32,966 bases of DNA from Deinococcus rhizophilus (GCF_030271215.1 NZ_JASNGB010000004.1:1-32966); one strand, 5' to 3'; positions 9,044 to 18,829 are shown, counted from the stretch's first letter. Notes: generated by a model from the sequence alone, not told the origin. Numbers and translations are program-made.

Positions 9044-10300
9044 ATGCGTAAGTCCCTGACTCTTGTCTCGACCCTGGCCCTGGCCCTGGGTGCCGCCAGC
9101 GCCCAGACCAACACGACCACCACCACGACGACCACCGCCACCCCGGCCCAGGTCGTGACCTTTACCGACGTGCCCGCCGGACACTGGGCCAAGGACGCCG
9201 TGGACCTGCTGGTGCAGCGCGGGCTGATTCAGGGCTACCCGGACGGCACCTTCCGCGGCAACCAGAACATCACCCGCTACGAAGCGGCGCTGATCTTCTT
9301 CCGCCTGCTGCAGTCCGGCTCGCTGAGCAGCGGCACCCTCAGCCAGAGTGACCTCGCCACCATCACCGCCGGGATGCAGGAGGTCGCCACCGAGCTGGCC
9401 GCCATCAGCACCCGCGTGACCGACCTCGAGCGCCTGAATGCCGAGCAGCAGGCCCGCATCGCTGCCCTGGAAGAGCGCATCAACGCACTGGGCACTGCTG
9501 GGACCGCTGGCGCCGACACCGTGGCGCTGACCGCCCGCATCGATGCGCTGGAGACGGCCATCCGCAACATCCCCGCTGGTCCCCAGGGTCCCGCGGGTCC
9601 GGCGGGCCCCGCTGGTCCTGCCGGTGCTGCAGGTGCGGCAGCCGACACGGCGGCCCTGGAAGCCCGCATCGCGGCTCTCGAGGCCCGCTCCACCCAGACC
9701 ACGCCCACCACGGGGGGCACCACGACCATCGTGACGCCCCCCACCACCGTCGTGATCGGCGAGACGCCTGCGGGCACGACCAACGGCGTGACACGCGGCG
9801 ACCTGTACGCGGGTGTCTTCGTGGGTGCCAGCACGGCGGGCGGTTCGCCCTGCTACGTCCCCAACAGTGACGGCCGCGAGGTCAACTTCTGCGCCAGCTT
9901 TGGCGGCATGGTGGGCACCTCCTCACTCGTCGGGCCCTTCGGCGCCCGCGTCTCGGCCGACTACAAGCCCGGCCGCAACGCCATCTCGGCGGACGTGAAC
10001 GCGACGGTCGGCCTGAACACCGGCACCAACATTCAGCCCTACGCGGGCGTGGGCCTGGGCCTGACCAGCAGCAACGGCCGCACGGCAGCCACCGCCAGCA
10101 CCAACGTCACGGACACCTATGTCAACGCGCTTGTCGGCGTGGACTTCCAGGTGACCGACTCCATCGCCGCCTTCGTGGAAGGCAACGGCCGCTACTACCT
10201 GAGCAGCAAGGGCGCTGGCTCGGTGCAGAACACGAACATCGACACCGAGCAACGCGGCTTCGTGCCCGCCGTCCGCGCGGGTCTGAAGTTCTACTTCTGA
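9044..10300 (+). CDS. SLH-domain outer-membrane protein with collagen-like segment
   Basis: This is a 418-residue envelope protein. It has a signal peptide (residues 1-20, cleavage after ASA), a Thr-rich linker, and one SLH domain at about 38-90 (TDVPAGHWAKDAVDLLVQRG, then GYPDGTF and ITRYE) that should bind the cell wall. A coiled coil follows at about 112-177 with ALEERI/ALETAI-type heptads. Seven Gly-X-Y triplets occupy 179-199, then more coiled coil to 215 and a Thr/Pro linker. From 250 on comes a Gly-rich alternating-strand domain ending in KFYF, the terminal aromatic of an outer-membrane barrel. Two cysteines (C270, C283) could form a disulfide. The layout resembles wall-to-outer-membrane tethers of Deinococcus/Thermus, but the barrel is short. 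It is transcribed alone, with a strong terminator. Confidence 0.88.
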   Translation: MRKSLTLVSTLALALGAASAQTNTTTTTTTTATPAQVVTFTDVPAGHWAKDAVDLLVQRGLIQGYPDGTFRGNQNITRYEAALIFFRLLQSGSLSSGTLSQSDLATITAGMQEVATELAAISTRVTDLERLNAEQQARIAALEERINALGTAGTAGADTVALTARIDALETAIRNIPAGPQGPAGPAGPAGPAGAAGAAADTAALEARIAALEARSTQTTPTTGGTTTIVTPPTTVVIGETPAGTTNGVTRGDLYAGVFVGASTAGGSPCYVPNSDGREVNFCASFGGMVGTSSLVGPFGARVSADYKPGRNAISADVNATVGLNTGTNIQPYAGVGLGLTSSNGRTAATASTNVTDTYVNALVGVDFQVTDSIAAFVEGNGRYYLSSKGAGSVQNTNIDTEQRGFVPAVRAGLKFYF

Positions 10301-10331
10301 TCTCCAGCCGAGTCCAGCCACGGCTGAACGG

Positions 10332-10355
10332 GGTCCCCTGCGGGGGACCTTTTTT
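10332..10355 (+). terminator. Rho-independent terminator of the SLH gene
   Basis: GGTCCCC and GGGGACC pair around TGCG and are followed by six T residues. This is the clearest intrinsic terminator in the window. Confidence 0.92.
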
Positions 10356-10383
10356 CGTCTCTGTGTGCGGCCGGGCGGCGCGG

Positions 10384-10389
10384 TAGACT
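10384..10389 (+). promoter_or_regulatory. -10 box (TAGACT) of the lapA-recJ unit
   Basis: TAGACT is followed by 8 bases and the ATG of the LapA-domain gene. The spacer contains GGAG, so it could serve a leaderless or a very short-leader transcript. Confidence 0.55.
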
Positions 10390-10397
10390 CTGGAGAT

Positions 10398-10739
10398 ATG
10401 CGACTCGTGCAGTTGGTTCAGGTGCTGCTGCTGCTCGCGCTGGGCGGGTACCTGCTGCTCGTCGCGCTGGAAAATCCAGTGCCGGTGCGGCTGCCGCTGC
10501 CGCTGGGACAGGGCGAGGCGCTGCTGCCCCTGGGCACTGCGGTCGTGCTCTTCGCCGCGCTGGGAGCGGCGTACATGGCGCTGCTGCTGCTTCCCCCGCT
10601 GTGGTCCTCCGCATGGCAGCAGCGCCGGGGCCGCCGGGAACGGGTCCTGCTGGAGAACCGGCTGACGGCCGCCCTGCAAGCCCGGCTGGGGACCGTTCCG
10701 CCCGCCTCCTCTGCCCCGTCCACCCCGGAGGACGCGTGA
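10398..10739 (+). CDS. LapA-domain (DUF1049) inner-membrane protein
   Basis: This 113-residue protein has two hydrophobic helices: about 4-24, ending ALENP in the family's typical turn, and about 43-66. A basic segment QQRRGRRER and a short helix follow, with a Pro/Ser tail. This is the lipopolysaccharide-assembly-protein-A domain architecture. In enterobacteria LapA works with LapB on LPS synthesis; Deinococcus lacks classical LPS, so the role here is open. The ATG is chosen from the -10 box 8 bases upstream. The stop codon overlaps the GTG of recJ (GTGA), so the two are translationally coupled. Confidence 0.75.
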   Translation: MRLVQLVQVLLLLALGGYLLLVALENPVPVRLPLPLGQGEALLPLGTAVVLFAALGAAYMALLLLPPLWSSAWQQRRGRRERVLLENRLTAALQARLGTVPPASSAPSTPEDA

Positions 10740-12865
10740 GTCGCCCCAGCCTCACACCAGCCCCCACACCGCTGGAAGCCCGCTGGTTGCTGGCCCCGCC
10801 CACCAGCCGGGACGCCCTGCTGGACAGCATGCGCACCTGGGGGGTCTGCGCTCCCCTCGCGCAGGTGCTGCGTGGGCGGGGCCTGACTCCGGCGCGGCTG
10901 GACCCGGCGCTGCGACTGACGCCCAACCCGGCCCTGCGGGAAGCGGCGCGGCGGCTGGTGGCAGCGGTGCAGGCCCGGCGGCGCATCCGCATCCACGGCG
11001 ATTACGATGCCGACGGCGTGACGGCCACCGCCATCCTGGTGCGGGGGCTGCGGGCACTGGGGGCCGAGGTGCACGGTTTCATTCCCCACCGCCTCAACGA
11101 GGGCTACGGCATTCACCCGGACCGGGTGGAGGAACACGCCGCCGCCTGTGACCTGCTGGTGACGGTGGACTGCGGGGTGACCAACCTGGAGGAGGTGCGG
11201 GCGCTGCTGGCCCTGGGTGTGGAGGTCATCGTGACCGACCACCACGCGCCCGGCGAGGACTACCCCACCACGCTGGTCGTGCACCCCCACGAGACGGCCG
11301 ACTACGACCCGGAGGTTCACAACCTGACCGGGGCGGGCGTGGCCTATCACCTGCTGTGGGCGGTGCACGAGGCGCTGGGCCTCCCGGAGCCGGCGCCCCT
11401 CGCCGCGCTGGCGGCCCTGGGAACGGTGGCCGATGTGGCGCCCCTGATCGGCGAGAACCGGGCGCTGGTGCGGCGAGGGCTGGAGGAACTGGCCCACTCG
11501 GTCCTGCCGGGGGTGCGGGCCATGCTCCAGGCCAAGAAGGTCGAGCGGCCCACCGCCCGCGACGTGGCCTTCCTGCTCGCGCCGTTGCTGAACGCGGCGG
11601 GGCGGCTGGGGGAAGCTGACCTCGCGCTGGACCTGCTGACCACCGAGAGTGACCACCAGGCGCAGACGCTGGCGACCTACCTGGAGTCGCGCAACGGCGA
11701 GCGCCGGGTGCTGCAAGACCGGATGTACGCCGAGGCCCTCGCGCTGGCCGACCCTGCCGATCCCGCGCTGGTCCTGACGCACCCCGACTGGCACGCGGGC
11801 GTGATGGGCATCGTGGCGAGCAAGCTGGTGGAGACCTTTTACCGCCCGGTGTACATCGTCGCGCAGGGCAAGGGCTCGGTGCGCTCGACGCCGGGCATCA
11901 GCGCGGTGGAAGGACTCTTCCGCAGCAAGGACCTGCTGCGGCGCTTCGGGGGCCATCCCGGCGCGGCGGGCTTCTCGCTGGACGAGGCGAACTTCGCGGC
12001 GCTGCGCGACCGGATTCACGGCTACGTGGGGCAGTTTCCCCGTCCGGTCCCGGCCTGGCGGCTGGACGCGCCGCTGCCCCCGCTGGCCGCCACGGGGGAC
12101 CTCGCGCATCAGGCCTCGGCCCTCGAACCCTTCGGCACCGGGCACACGCCGCCGCTGTGGCACGTGCGCTCGCCGCTCTCGGGCACGCGGCTGGTGGGCG
12201 GGCGCGGCACCAGCCTGCAATTCCAGGCGGGGGGCCTGCGGGGGATCAAGCACGGGGAGACGCGGGCCGCCGACGGCGACCATGACCTCGCCGCGCACCT
12301 GGTGCAAGGCGAGTGGCGCGGGCGGACGCGGCTGGAATGGCAGGGGCAGGCGCTGCGGCCCCCCGCACGGCTGGGCCTCGACAGCGGTCCCGCCGCCGCC
12401 CCGGTTCCCCGTTTCGACCCACGTGAGGCGATGAACCACCTGCGGACCGGGGCGAGCGCCTACGCTGACGGCCCGGTCGCGGCGTACCTCGCGGGCCAGC
12501 TGCCGGGGCTGAGGCTGGTGGAGGCGGGCGACCCGCATCCCGGCGGCGAGCTGATCCTCTACGCCCTTCCCGACGAGGACAGCCTGCGGGCCTGGGTGAA
12601 GGAAGGACAGGTCGCCTTTGCCCTCGGCCCCAAGACGCTGGGCGAACTGGAGGGCAGCCTCACCGCCCGGCACCTCCAGCCGAGCACGGACGAGGCGCGG
12701 ATGGCCGAAGCCGCTGACGCCTACCGCCGCTGGCAATGGGCGCACCTCTACCGCGTGCTGGACGACGAGGGATGGAGTGCGGCCGTGCAGCACCTGCTGG
12801 GCCTGACCGGGCCGGAGGAAACGGAGACCAGCCCCCGGGCAGAGCTCGCGGCGGCGGACGACTGA
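10736..12865 (+). CDS. recJ: Single-stranded-DNA-specific exonuclease RecJ
   Basis: RecJ is the 5'-to-3' ssDNA exonuclease that resects ends for RecFOR-dependent RecA loading, the main recombinational route in Deinococcus, which lacks RecBC. The protein has 709 residues. The DHH phosphoesterase motifs are intact: HGDYDADG (88-94), VDCGVTN and VTDHHAPGE (DHH 168-170), then AALGTVADV. The DHHA1 domain has HPDWHAGVMGIVASKLVE and GGHPGAAGFSL. The C-terminal third holds the OB-like domain and an extra C-terminal domain, as in the D. radiodurans enzyme. The GTG overlaps the lapA stop and has CGGAGG just upstream. Longer in-frame extensions have no support. Confidence 0.96.
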   Translation: MSRPSLTPAPTPLEARWLLAPPTSRDALLDSMRTWGVCAPLAQVLRGRGLTPARLDPALRLTPNPALREAARRLVAAVQARRRIRIHGDYDADGVTATAILVRGLRALGAEVHGFIPHRLNEGYGIHPDRVEEHAAACDLLVTVDCGVTNLEEVRALLALGVEVIVTDHHAPGEDYPTTLVVHPHETADYDPEVHNLTGAGVAYHLLWAVHEALGLPEPAPLAALAALGTVADVAPLIGENRALVRRGLEELAHSVLPGVRAMLQAKKVERPTARDVAFLLAPLLNAAGRLGEADLALDLLTTESDHQAQTLATYLESRNGERRVLQDRMYAEALALADPADPALVLTHPDWHAGVMGIVASKLVETFYRPVYIVAQGKGSVRSTPGISAVEGLFRSKDLLRRFGGHPGAAGFSLDEANFAALRDRIHGYVGQFPRPVPAWRLDAPLPPLAATGDLAHQASALEPFGTGHTPPLWHVRSPLSGTRLVGGRGTSLQFQAGGLRGIKHGETRAADGDHDLAAHLVQGEWRGRTRLEWQGQALRPPARLGLDSGPAAAPVPRFDPREAMNHLRTGASAYADGPVAAYLAGQLPGLRLVEAGDPHPGGELILYALPDEDSLRAWVKEGQVAFALGPKTLGELEGSLTARHLQPSTDEARMAEAADAYRRWQWAHLYRVLDDEGWSAAVQHLLGLTGPEETETSPRAELAAADD

Positions 12866-13230
12866 TACAGACTCCGACTGCCCGAATGGAACAGTGACGA
12901 AACCTGCTGCCGCCGATCCGGGCGAGCAGGAGGAAACGGTGGCCGTCCACCCCCCTGCATACCTCCCCTCCCGCAAACGCTGGATGTGCCTTGCAGGTTG
13001 GACGAGGACCACAGAACTCTTTTTGCCGTCCAACACGAAGGCGAGCTCCGACCGCCAACCCCCACACCCACACAGCGTTTTCACTGTTGCACCTCAAACG
13101 TTGCAGGGAGAAAGGTTATCTGCGCCCTGCACGCGATTTCCTGTTGGCACCACACCGGAAGACCGCACCCCTGTCCGCACCCTTCTTGCCCCGGAGGGCG
13201 GGGACTCTCCTGTACCCCGCCCTCCGGCCC
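12866..13230. other. 365-base gene-free stretch with inverted repeats
   Basis: No supportable gene lies here. Open frames on both strands are antisense run-ons from recJ or the SIS gene. Directly visible are an 8-bp inverted repeat, GTTGGACG 12997-13004 with CGTCCAAC 13027-13034, whose 22-base loop includes five Ts, and the long hairpin listed separately at 13191-13227. The first bases after recJ (TACAGACTCCGACTG) may be the edge of a repeat, but no second copy is present in the window. Confidence 0.5.
13191..13227. terminator. Strong 13-bp hairpin downstream of the SIS gene
   Basis: CCGGAGGGCGGGG and CCCCGCCCTCCGG pair perfectly around an 11-base loop, starting 3 bases past the SIS-gene stop on the minus strand. 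There is no T-run, which is common for GC-rich terminators or RNA-stabilising 3' hairpins. Confidence 0.55.
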
Positions 13231-14253
13231 TCACTCCTCGTCCAGATCGGCCCCGTCGCCGAAGTCGTCCGCGAAGTCCCCGGCGCTCTCATCCTCCACA
13301 TCCTCCACGCGGGTGCGGCGCACGTCCTCCGGGCGGCCCAGGCCGAGGGCGTCGGGGTCCTCTTCCCCGGCCAGGGCCGACTGGGCGCGGGCCAGGACCG
13401 GGAGGTCGCCGGGCTGAACGCCGTAGCGCTCGGCGAGGTAGGCCGCCACCCAGGCGCCGAAGTACCACAGGGCGAGGCTGCCCGCGTACCCGCTGGGAGG
13501 GGTGCTGCCCTCGCCCTGCGGACCCGCACTCTGGGGAAAGGGCACGTGCAGGACCTCGTCGATCCGCGATTCCAGCACCTCGCGCACGACGTGCAGGGCG
13601 GGGTCGGCGTCTCCCAGGATCAGGGCCACCTTGGCGTCCCCCTTCTCGTGCTGGGCCTCGAAGGCCCCGGTCGCCACCGCCAGCGGGTCGCCCAGCACGG
13701 GCACGGCGAGCGTCTTGCCCACCCGCGCGAGGAGCGATTGCCAGGCGTGCGGCAGCGCCTCGGCGTCGGGAGCGGCGAGCAGCAGCGGGGTGCGGCCCCA
13801 CAGCGACCACGCGAGGTCACGGGCGGGGTTGCCCTCCAGGATTTCCGGCAGGCACTGGTCGCGCAGCGTGGCGAGCAGCGCCTCGGCCTCGGCCGCTTCC
13901 CGCGCGTGGCCGGAGGCGTGGGCGAGGTACTGCGCCGCGTGGTAGGCCGTCAGCACGCCGCCCGGCACCAGCACGTCCACATCGTCGGGAACGCCCCCGG
14001 TGCTGATGCGGCGGACCCCGGCTCCCGCCACCTCGGCGAGGTCGGCGTAGTCGCGGGCCGCGCCCTGCGCGTCGGCGCTGGAGACGACAAACTGCGTGCC
14101 GGTGCGGGTCAGGGTGGCGGGAATCAGCGTGGCGGCAAGGTGCGCGGCGAGCGTCCCCTCCCCCACCCCGATCAGCCCGTGCGGGCCGGGTTCAGGCTGG
14201 GTGGGCCCCGCGTAGGAGCCGGGGAGGCGGGTCAGCAGGGAAAGCAGGTCCAT
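13231..14253 (-). CDS. SIS-domain protein, phosphoglucose/phosphomannose isomerase-like
   Basis: This is a 340-residue protein. Two Rossmann-like halves are visible. The first (about 25-140) has a glycine-rich GLIGVGEGTLAAHLA and VDVLVPGGVLTAYHAAQYLAHA. The second begins at RDLAWSLWGRTPLLLAAP and ends with GYAGSLALWYFGAWVAAYLAERYGV, reminiscent of the C-terminal domain of bifunctional PGI/PMI enzymes. The phosphosugar-binding serine/threonine loop of SIS domains is not obvious to me, so catalysis is uncertain. The tail is strongly acidic (DFADDFGDGADLDEE). The ATG is chosen because TACCCT lies 6 bases upstream; the longer open frame to 14421 reads into non-coding DNA. Confidence 0.6.
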   Translation of the reverse strand: MDLLSLLTRLPGSYAGPTQPEPGPHGLIGVGEGTLAAHLAATLIPATLTRTGTQFVVSSADAQGAARDYADLAEVAGAGVRRISTGGVPDDVDVLVPGGVLTAYHAAQYLAHASGHAREAAEAEALLATLRDQCLPEILEGNPARDLAWSLWGRTPLLLAAPDAEALPHAWQSLLARVGKTLAVPVLGDPLAVATGAFEAQHEKGDAKVALILGDADPALHVVREVLESRIDEVLHVPFPQSAGPQGEGSTPPSGYAGSLALWYFGAWVAAYLAERYGVQPGDLPVLARAQSALAGEEDPDALGLGRPEDVRRTRVEDVEDESAGDFADDFGDGADLDEE

Positions 14254-14259
14254 GTCCCC

Positions 14260-14265
14260 AGGGTA
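14260..14265 (-). promoter_or_regulatory. -10 box (TACCCT), leaderless start of the SIS gene
   Basis: TACCCT is followed by 6 bases and ATG on the minus strand. The same hexamer and spacing occur at the HNH gene. Confidence 0.6.
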
Positions 14266-14342
14266 CACCGGGCATGAGAGGAACCGGGAAAACTGCGCCC
14301 ACGCCGACGTTTTTGGCTTCATGCGACCTTGGGCAAACATGC

Positions 14343-14348
14343 TAGACT
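14343..14348 (+). promoter_or_regulatory. Extended -10 promoter (TGCTAGACT) reading antisense over tRNA-Arg
   Basis: TAGACT preceded by TGC forms an extended -10. Seven bases further is a GTG, the leaderless spacing. The only annotated gene downstream on this strand is the foldase at 14583, so a transcript from here would cross the tRNA-Arg gene in antisense. Confidence 0.45.
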
Positions 14349-14407
14349 CGCCCGCGTGTGTTTCCGGACCTCCACCCTCTCCCGCCAGATGAACGGGAGC
14401 GGGCCAA

Positions 14408-14433
14408 GACAAAAACACCACCCCGCAGGGTGG
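14408..14433 (-). terminator. Intrinsic terminator of tRNA-Arg
   Basis: On the minus strand, CCACCC-TGCG-GGGTGG is followed by TGTTTTTGTC. It lies about 35 bases past the tRNA 3' end and fits as its terminator. Confidence 0.65.
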
Positions 14434-14465
14434 CGTCTGGGTGCCCGCAGGACGCTGGGCGGATG

Positions 14466-14542
<77 letters not shown>

Positions 14543-14582
14543 ATAGCCCAGGTAACCTAGCACCTTCGCATAAGGAGATCAA

Positions 14583-16550
14583 GTGAAGAACAAAAAAGCC
14601 CTCAACATCCTGCTGGGCGTGCTTTCGCTGCTGCTGGTGGTCGGGATGGCCTACCAGTTCACGCCCAACGTGGGCTCGCTGTTCGGCGGTGGGGACAAGG
14701 GAACCCCGGCCATGACCGTCAACGGTGAGACCGTGAGCGTGCAGGAGCTGACCGCGCTGCAGCAGTCGCTGGAACAGCAGAGTCCTGGGCTGGCCGGGGT
14801 GCAGAGCGGACCGCTGGCCGACGATTTCAAGACCTACGTGGTCGCCCAGCAGGCCCGGCAGGTCGCGCTGCGGCAGGCGGCGAGCGACATCAACGTGAGC
14901 CGCGCGGACGTGAACGCGGAGGTCGACAAGATCCGCGAGGCCAACAGCCTGACCGACAACAAGGCCTGGACCGACGCCCTGCAGGGCCTGGGCCTGACCG
15001 ACGCCGCCTTCCGCACCCAGGTGCGCGACCAGCTGGCCGTGAACCGCAAGGTCGACCAGATCAAGGAGGCGGCTCCCGCCCCCACGGACGCCGAGGTGCG
15101 GCTGCACTACGACCTGAACCCGGAGAGCTACCAGAGCGACGCCCGCATCGTGGGCCGTCAGATCGTGGTGTCCGACAAGGCCAGGGCCGAGGGCCTGCTG
15201 CGCCAGATTCGCGGTGGGGCAGATTTCGCTGAGCTGGCAAGCGCGAACAGCACGGAATTTGGGGACCGGGGCGGCGCCCTGGGACCCATCGAGAACGGCA
15301 AGCCCCGCCCGGTCGCGCAGGTCGCGCTGCCCAGCGAGGTCGGCGCGGCGGCCTTTGCGCTGACGGGGGGCGGCGTGACCGATGTGGTGGAGAGCGGCGG
15401 CAAGTTCTACATCGTGCAGGTCGAGGACTACCTCGCGCCCGCCGTCAAGCCCTTCGAGCAGGCCAGGGCCGACGCCCAGAAGACGGTCGCCGAGCAGAAG
15501 AAGAACCGCGCCGTCGAGGAGTGGTTCAGCCGCATCGAACAGGACATCAAGGTGGAGGCCAGCGACCCCAACTGGAAGACCGAGAACCCGGCGGTCGCCA
15601 GCGTGGCCGGGCAGCAGATTCCCTACTCGGCGGTGGTGGAGCAGGTCGTGCAAAACGAGCAGTTCGCCTCGCTGCTGGGGCAGGTGCCTGCCGAGCAGGC
15701 CGGGCAGCTTGTCAACAGCCTGCTCAAGCCGCAGATCACCGAGCAGCTGATCCAGACCTACGCGGCCCCGCAGGTCGCGCAGACCCTCAAGCTGCCCCTG
15801 ACCGGCACCCGTCAGGAGCAGGCCGCCGGGCTGGTGGCCTACGGTGGGCGGGACGTGGAAGTCACCGACGCCGAGGTCCGGGCCTACTACACCCAGAACC
15901 GCTCGCAGTTCGAGACCCCGGCCAGCGCCACCGTCGCCGAGGTGAGCTTCGCCGACCAGCAGAAGGCCAGCGCCTTCCGCCAGAGCTTCGCGGGCGGCGA
16001 CCCCGTTCGTGCGGCGGCCCGCGCGGGCGGTACCGTTTCCGAACGCGGCGAGGTCACCGCCGGAAGCGGCACCCTGGGCGAGGAGGTCGAGGCCGCCGTC
16101 TTCGGGGCCGAGAACCTGAGGGCCGCCGGGGAAGGCCGCGTCAGCGACGTGGTCAAGGTGGGCGAGCGCTACGTGGTCGCCTACGTGACCGGGCTGCAGC
16201 CTGCCGTCGTGCAGCCGCTGGCCGAGGTCCGCGACCAGATTCGCGAGCAGGTCCTGGCGACCAAGCGCTCGGAAGCCGGGCAGAAGTTCCTGACCGACGA
16301 GGTCGCCAAACTGGAGCCCAAGAACAACCTGCAGGCTGTGCTGGACGCGCAGGAGAAGCGTGTGGCCGCCGCCGCTCCGCCCCCTGCCGCCCCCGGACAG
16401 GCCCAGGGCGAGGGGGAGGGCGCGGCTCAGGAGGGTGGCGACGCGGAAGACGCGGCCGCTCCCGCCGACCAGACGGAAACGCCCGACGGGAGCGAGGGCG
16501 AGGCGCAGACCGACACCCCCGCCGAGACCGAGGCCCCGGCCACCGAGTAA
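14583..16550 (+). CDS. SurA/PpiD-like membrane-anchored peptidyl-prolyl isomerase
   Basis: This 655-residue extracytoplasmic foldase catalyses Xaa-Pro isomerisation and/or acts as a chaperone for envelope proteins. KNKK is followed by one hydrophobic anchor (7-25). A SurA-N-like chaperone domain begins at MTVNGETVSVQEL. A parvulin (PpiC) domain follows at about 180-285, with GADFAELASANST and GGALGPI. A second chaperone-like module starts at ASVAGQQIPYSAVV, and a more degenerate parvulin-like module follows to about 585. The C-terminal 60 residues are a Pro/Ala/Glu-rich disordered tail. So the chaperone-plus-parvulin unit appears duplicated. The GTG has AAGGAG 5 bases upstream. A possible client is the SLH barrel protein, but that is only inference. 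Confidence 0.87.
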   Translation: MKNKKALNILLGVLSLLLVVGMAYQFTPNVGSLFGGGDKGTPAMTVNGETVSVQELTALQQSLEQQSPGLAGVQSGPLADDFKTYVVAQQARQVALRQAASDINVSRADVNAEVDKIREANSLTDNKAWTDALQGLGLTDAAFRTQVRDQLAVNRKVDQIKEAAPAPTDAEVRLHYDLNPESYQSDARIVGRQIVVSDKARAEGLLRQIRGGADFAELASANSTEFGDRGGALGPIENGKPRPVAQVALPSEVGAAAFALTGGGVTDVVESGGKFYIVQVEDYLAPAVKPFEQARADAQKTVAEQKKNRAVEEWFSRIEQDIKVEASDPNWKTENPAVASVAGQQIPYSAVVEQVVQNEQFASLLGQVPAEQAGQLVNSLLKPQITEQLIQTYAAPQVAQTLKLPLTGTRQEQAAGLVAYGGRDVEVTDAEVRAYYTQNRSQFETPASATVAEVSFADQQKASAFRQSFAGGDPVRAAARAGGTVSERGEVTAGSGTLGEEVEAAVFGAENLRAAGEGRVSDVVKVGERYVVAYVTGLQPAVVQPLAEVRDQIREQVLATKRSEAGQKFLTDEVAKLEPKNNLQAVLDAQEKRVAAAAPPPAAPGQAQGEGEGAAQEGGDAEDAAAPADQTETPDGSEGEAQTDTPAETEAPATE

Positions 16551-16588
16551 TTCAGGGCAGGCGCACAGGCCAAGCGCATGGGCCAAAC

Positions 16589-16638
16589 GCAAGGGGCAGG
16601 GGCGACTCTCCGGACGGGGGGCCGCCCCTGCCCCTTGC
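16589..16638 (+). terminator. 16-bp hairpin after the foldase gene
   Basis: GCAAGGGGCAGGGGCG and CGCCCCTGCCCCTTGC pair perfectly around an 18-base loop. No T-run follows. It separates the foldase gene from the trpS promoter and probably terminates or protects the foldase mRNA. Confidence 0.65.
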
Positions 16639-16677
16639 TCCGCCAGACAGCGCAGGCGGGTTCCGGCCCCGGCCCGC

Positions 16678-16683
16678 TACAAT
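16678..16683 (+). promoter_or_regulatory. -10 box (TACAAT), leaderless start of trpS
   Basis: TACAAT is followed by 8 bases and the ATG of trpS. No ribosome binding site is present. Confidence 0.65.
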
Positions 16684-16691
16684 CCCCCGAT

Positions 16692-17699
<1,008 letters not shown>

Positions 17700-17710
17700 C
17701 GCACAGAGGC

Positions 17711-18442
<732 letters not shown>

Positions 18443-18443
18443 A

Positions 18444-18470
18444 CCCCGTTCGGCCGGGTAACCGGTGGGG
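18444..18470. terminator. GC-rich hairpin between convergent scpA and HNH genes
   Basis: CCCC 18444-18447 with GGGG 18467-18470 encloses CCGG-GTAA-CCGG. There is no T-run. A shared terminator is plausible from position but the pairing is short. Confidence 0.35.
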
Positions 18471-18490
18471 AGCCTGCAAGCGGGCGGCCG

Positions 18491-18823
18491 TTACTTGACC
18501 TTGACCCCCTTGGTCTCGGGCTGCTTGCGAACCCATTTCACGAAGCGGATCACGCCCTCGTGTTCCGTGAGGGCCTCCAGCGTGCTGTAGGGCCCCGACA
18601 GGTCCGCGTTGGAAAAGGTGCTGTGCACGTACCCGTGGCACGCCGAACACAGCCCCACCGTGGGGAGGTCCTGTACTTTCAGGCCCTTGCGGCGTCCCTG
18701 CAAGACAGGCATCAGGTGGTGCTGGGTCAGCGTAGGAGTTTCGCGCCCGCAGAGGGCACAGGTCAGGGGTTCGGCCTCCGGGGTGGGATCGGGCCAGGTG
18801 GACTGGGATGGACGGCGAGCCAT
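18491..18823 (-). CDS. Small HNH-type zinc protein
   Basis: This is a 110-residue protein. CALC (near residue 22) and CSAC (near 59) form a four-cysteine zinc site. Between them lies the HNH-like THH core (QHHLMPVLQGRRKGLK), and CHGYVHSTFSNADL supplies the later histidines. This is the compact cysteine-flanked HNH fold of a nuclease family that includes some restriction and phage enzymes, but also chromosomal orphans such as this one. No methylase or mobile-element partner is adjacent, so a standalone role in DNA or RNA processing is possible. The ATG is chosen because TACCCT lies 6 bases upstream; a TTG six codons earlier would overlap that box. Confidence 0.75.
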   Translation of the reverse strand: MARRPSQSTWPDPTPEAEPLTCALCGRETPTLTQHHLMPVLQGRRKGLKVQDLPTVGLCSACHGYVHSTFSNADLSGPYSTLEALTEHEGVIRFVKWVRKQPETKGVKVK

Positions 18824-18829
18824 GCCCGC

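Noticed and set aside
9118..9145. ACC/ACG repeat tract as a microsatellite
   Set aside because: It encodes the Thr-rich linker after the signal peptide with mixed codons, so it is a coding low-complexity segment rather than a phase-variable repeat.
10418..13084. 888-codon minus-strand open frame
   Set aside because: It is antisense to recJ and lapA. Low-complexity Arg/Gln/Val-Gly composition and no recognisable domain.
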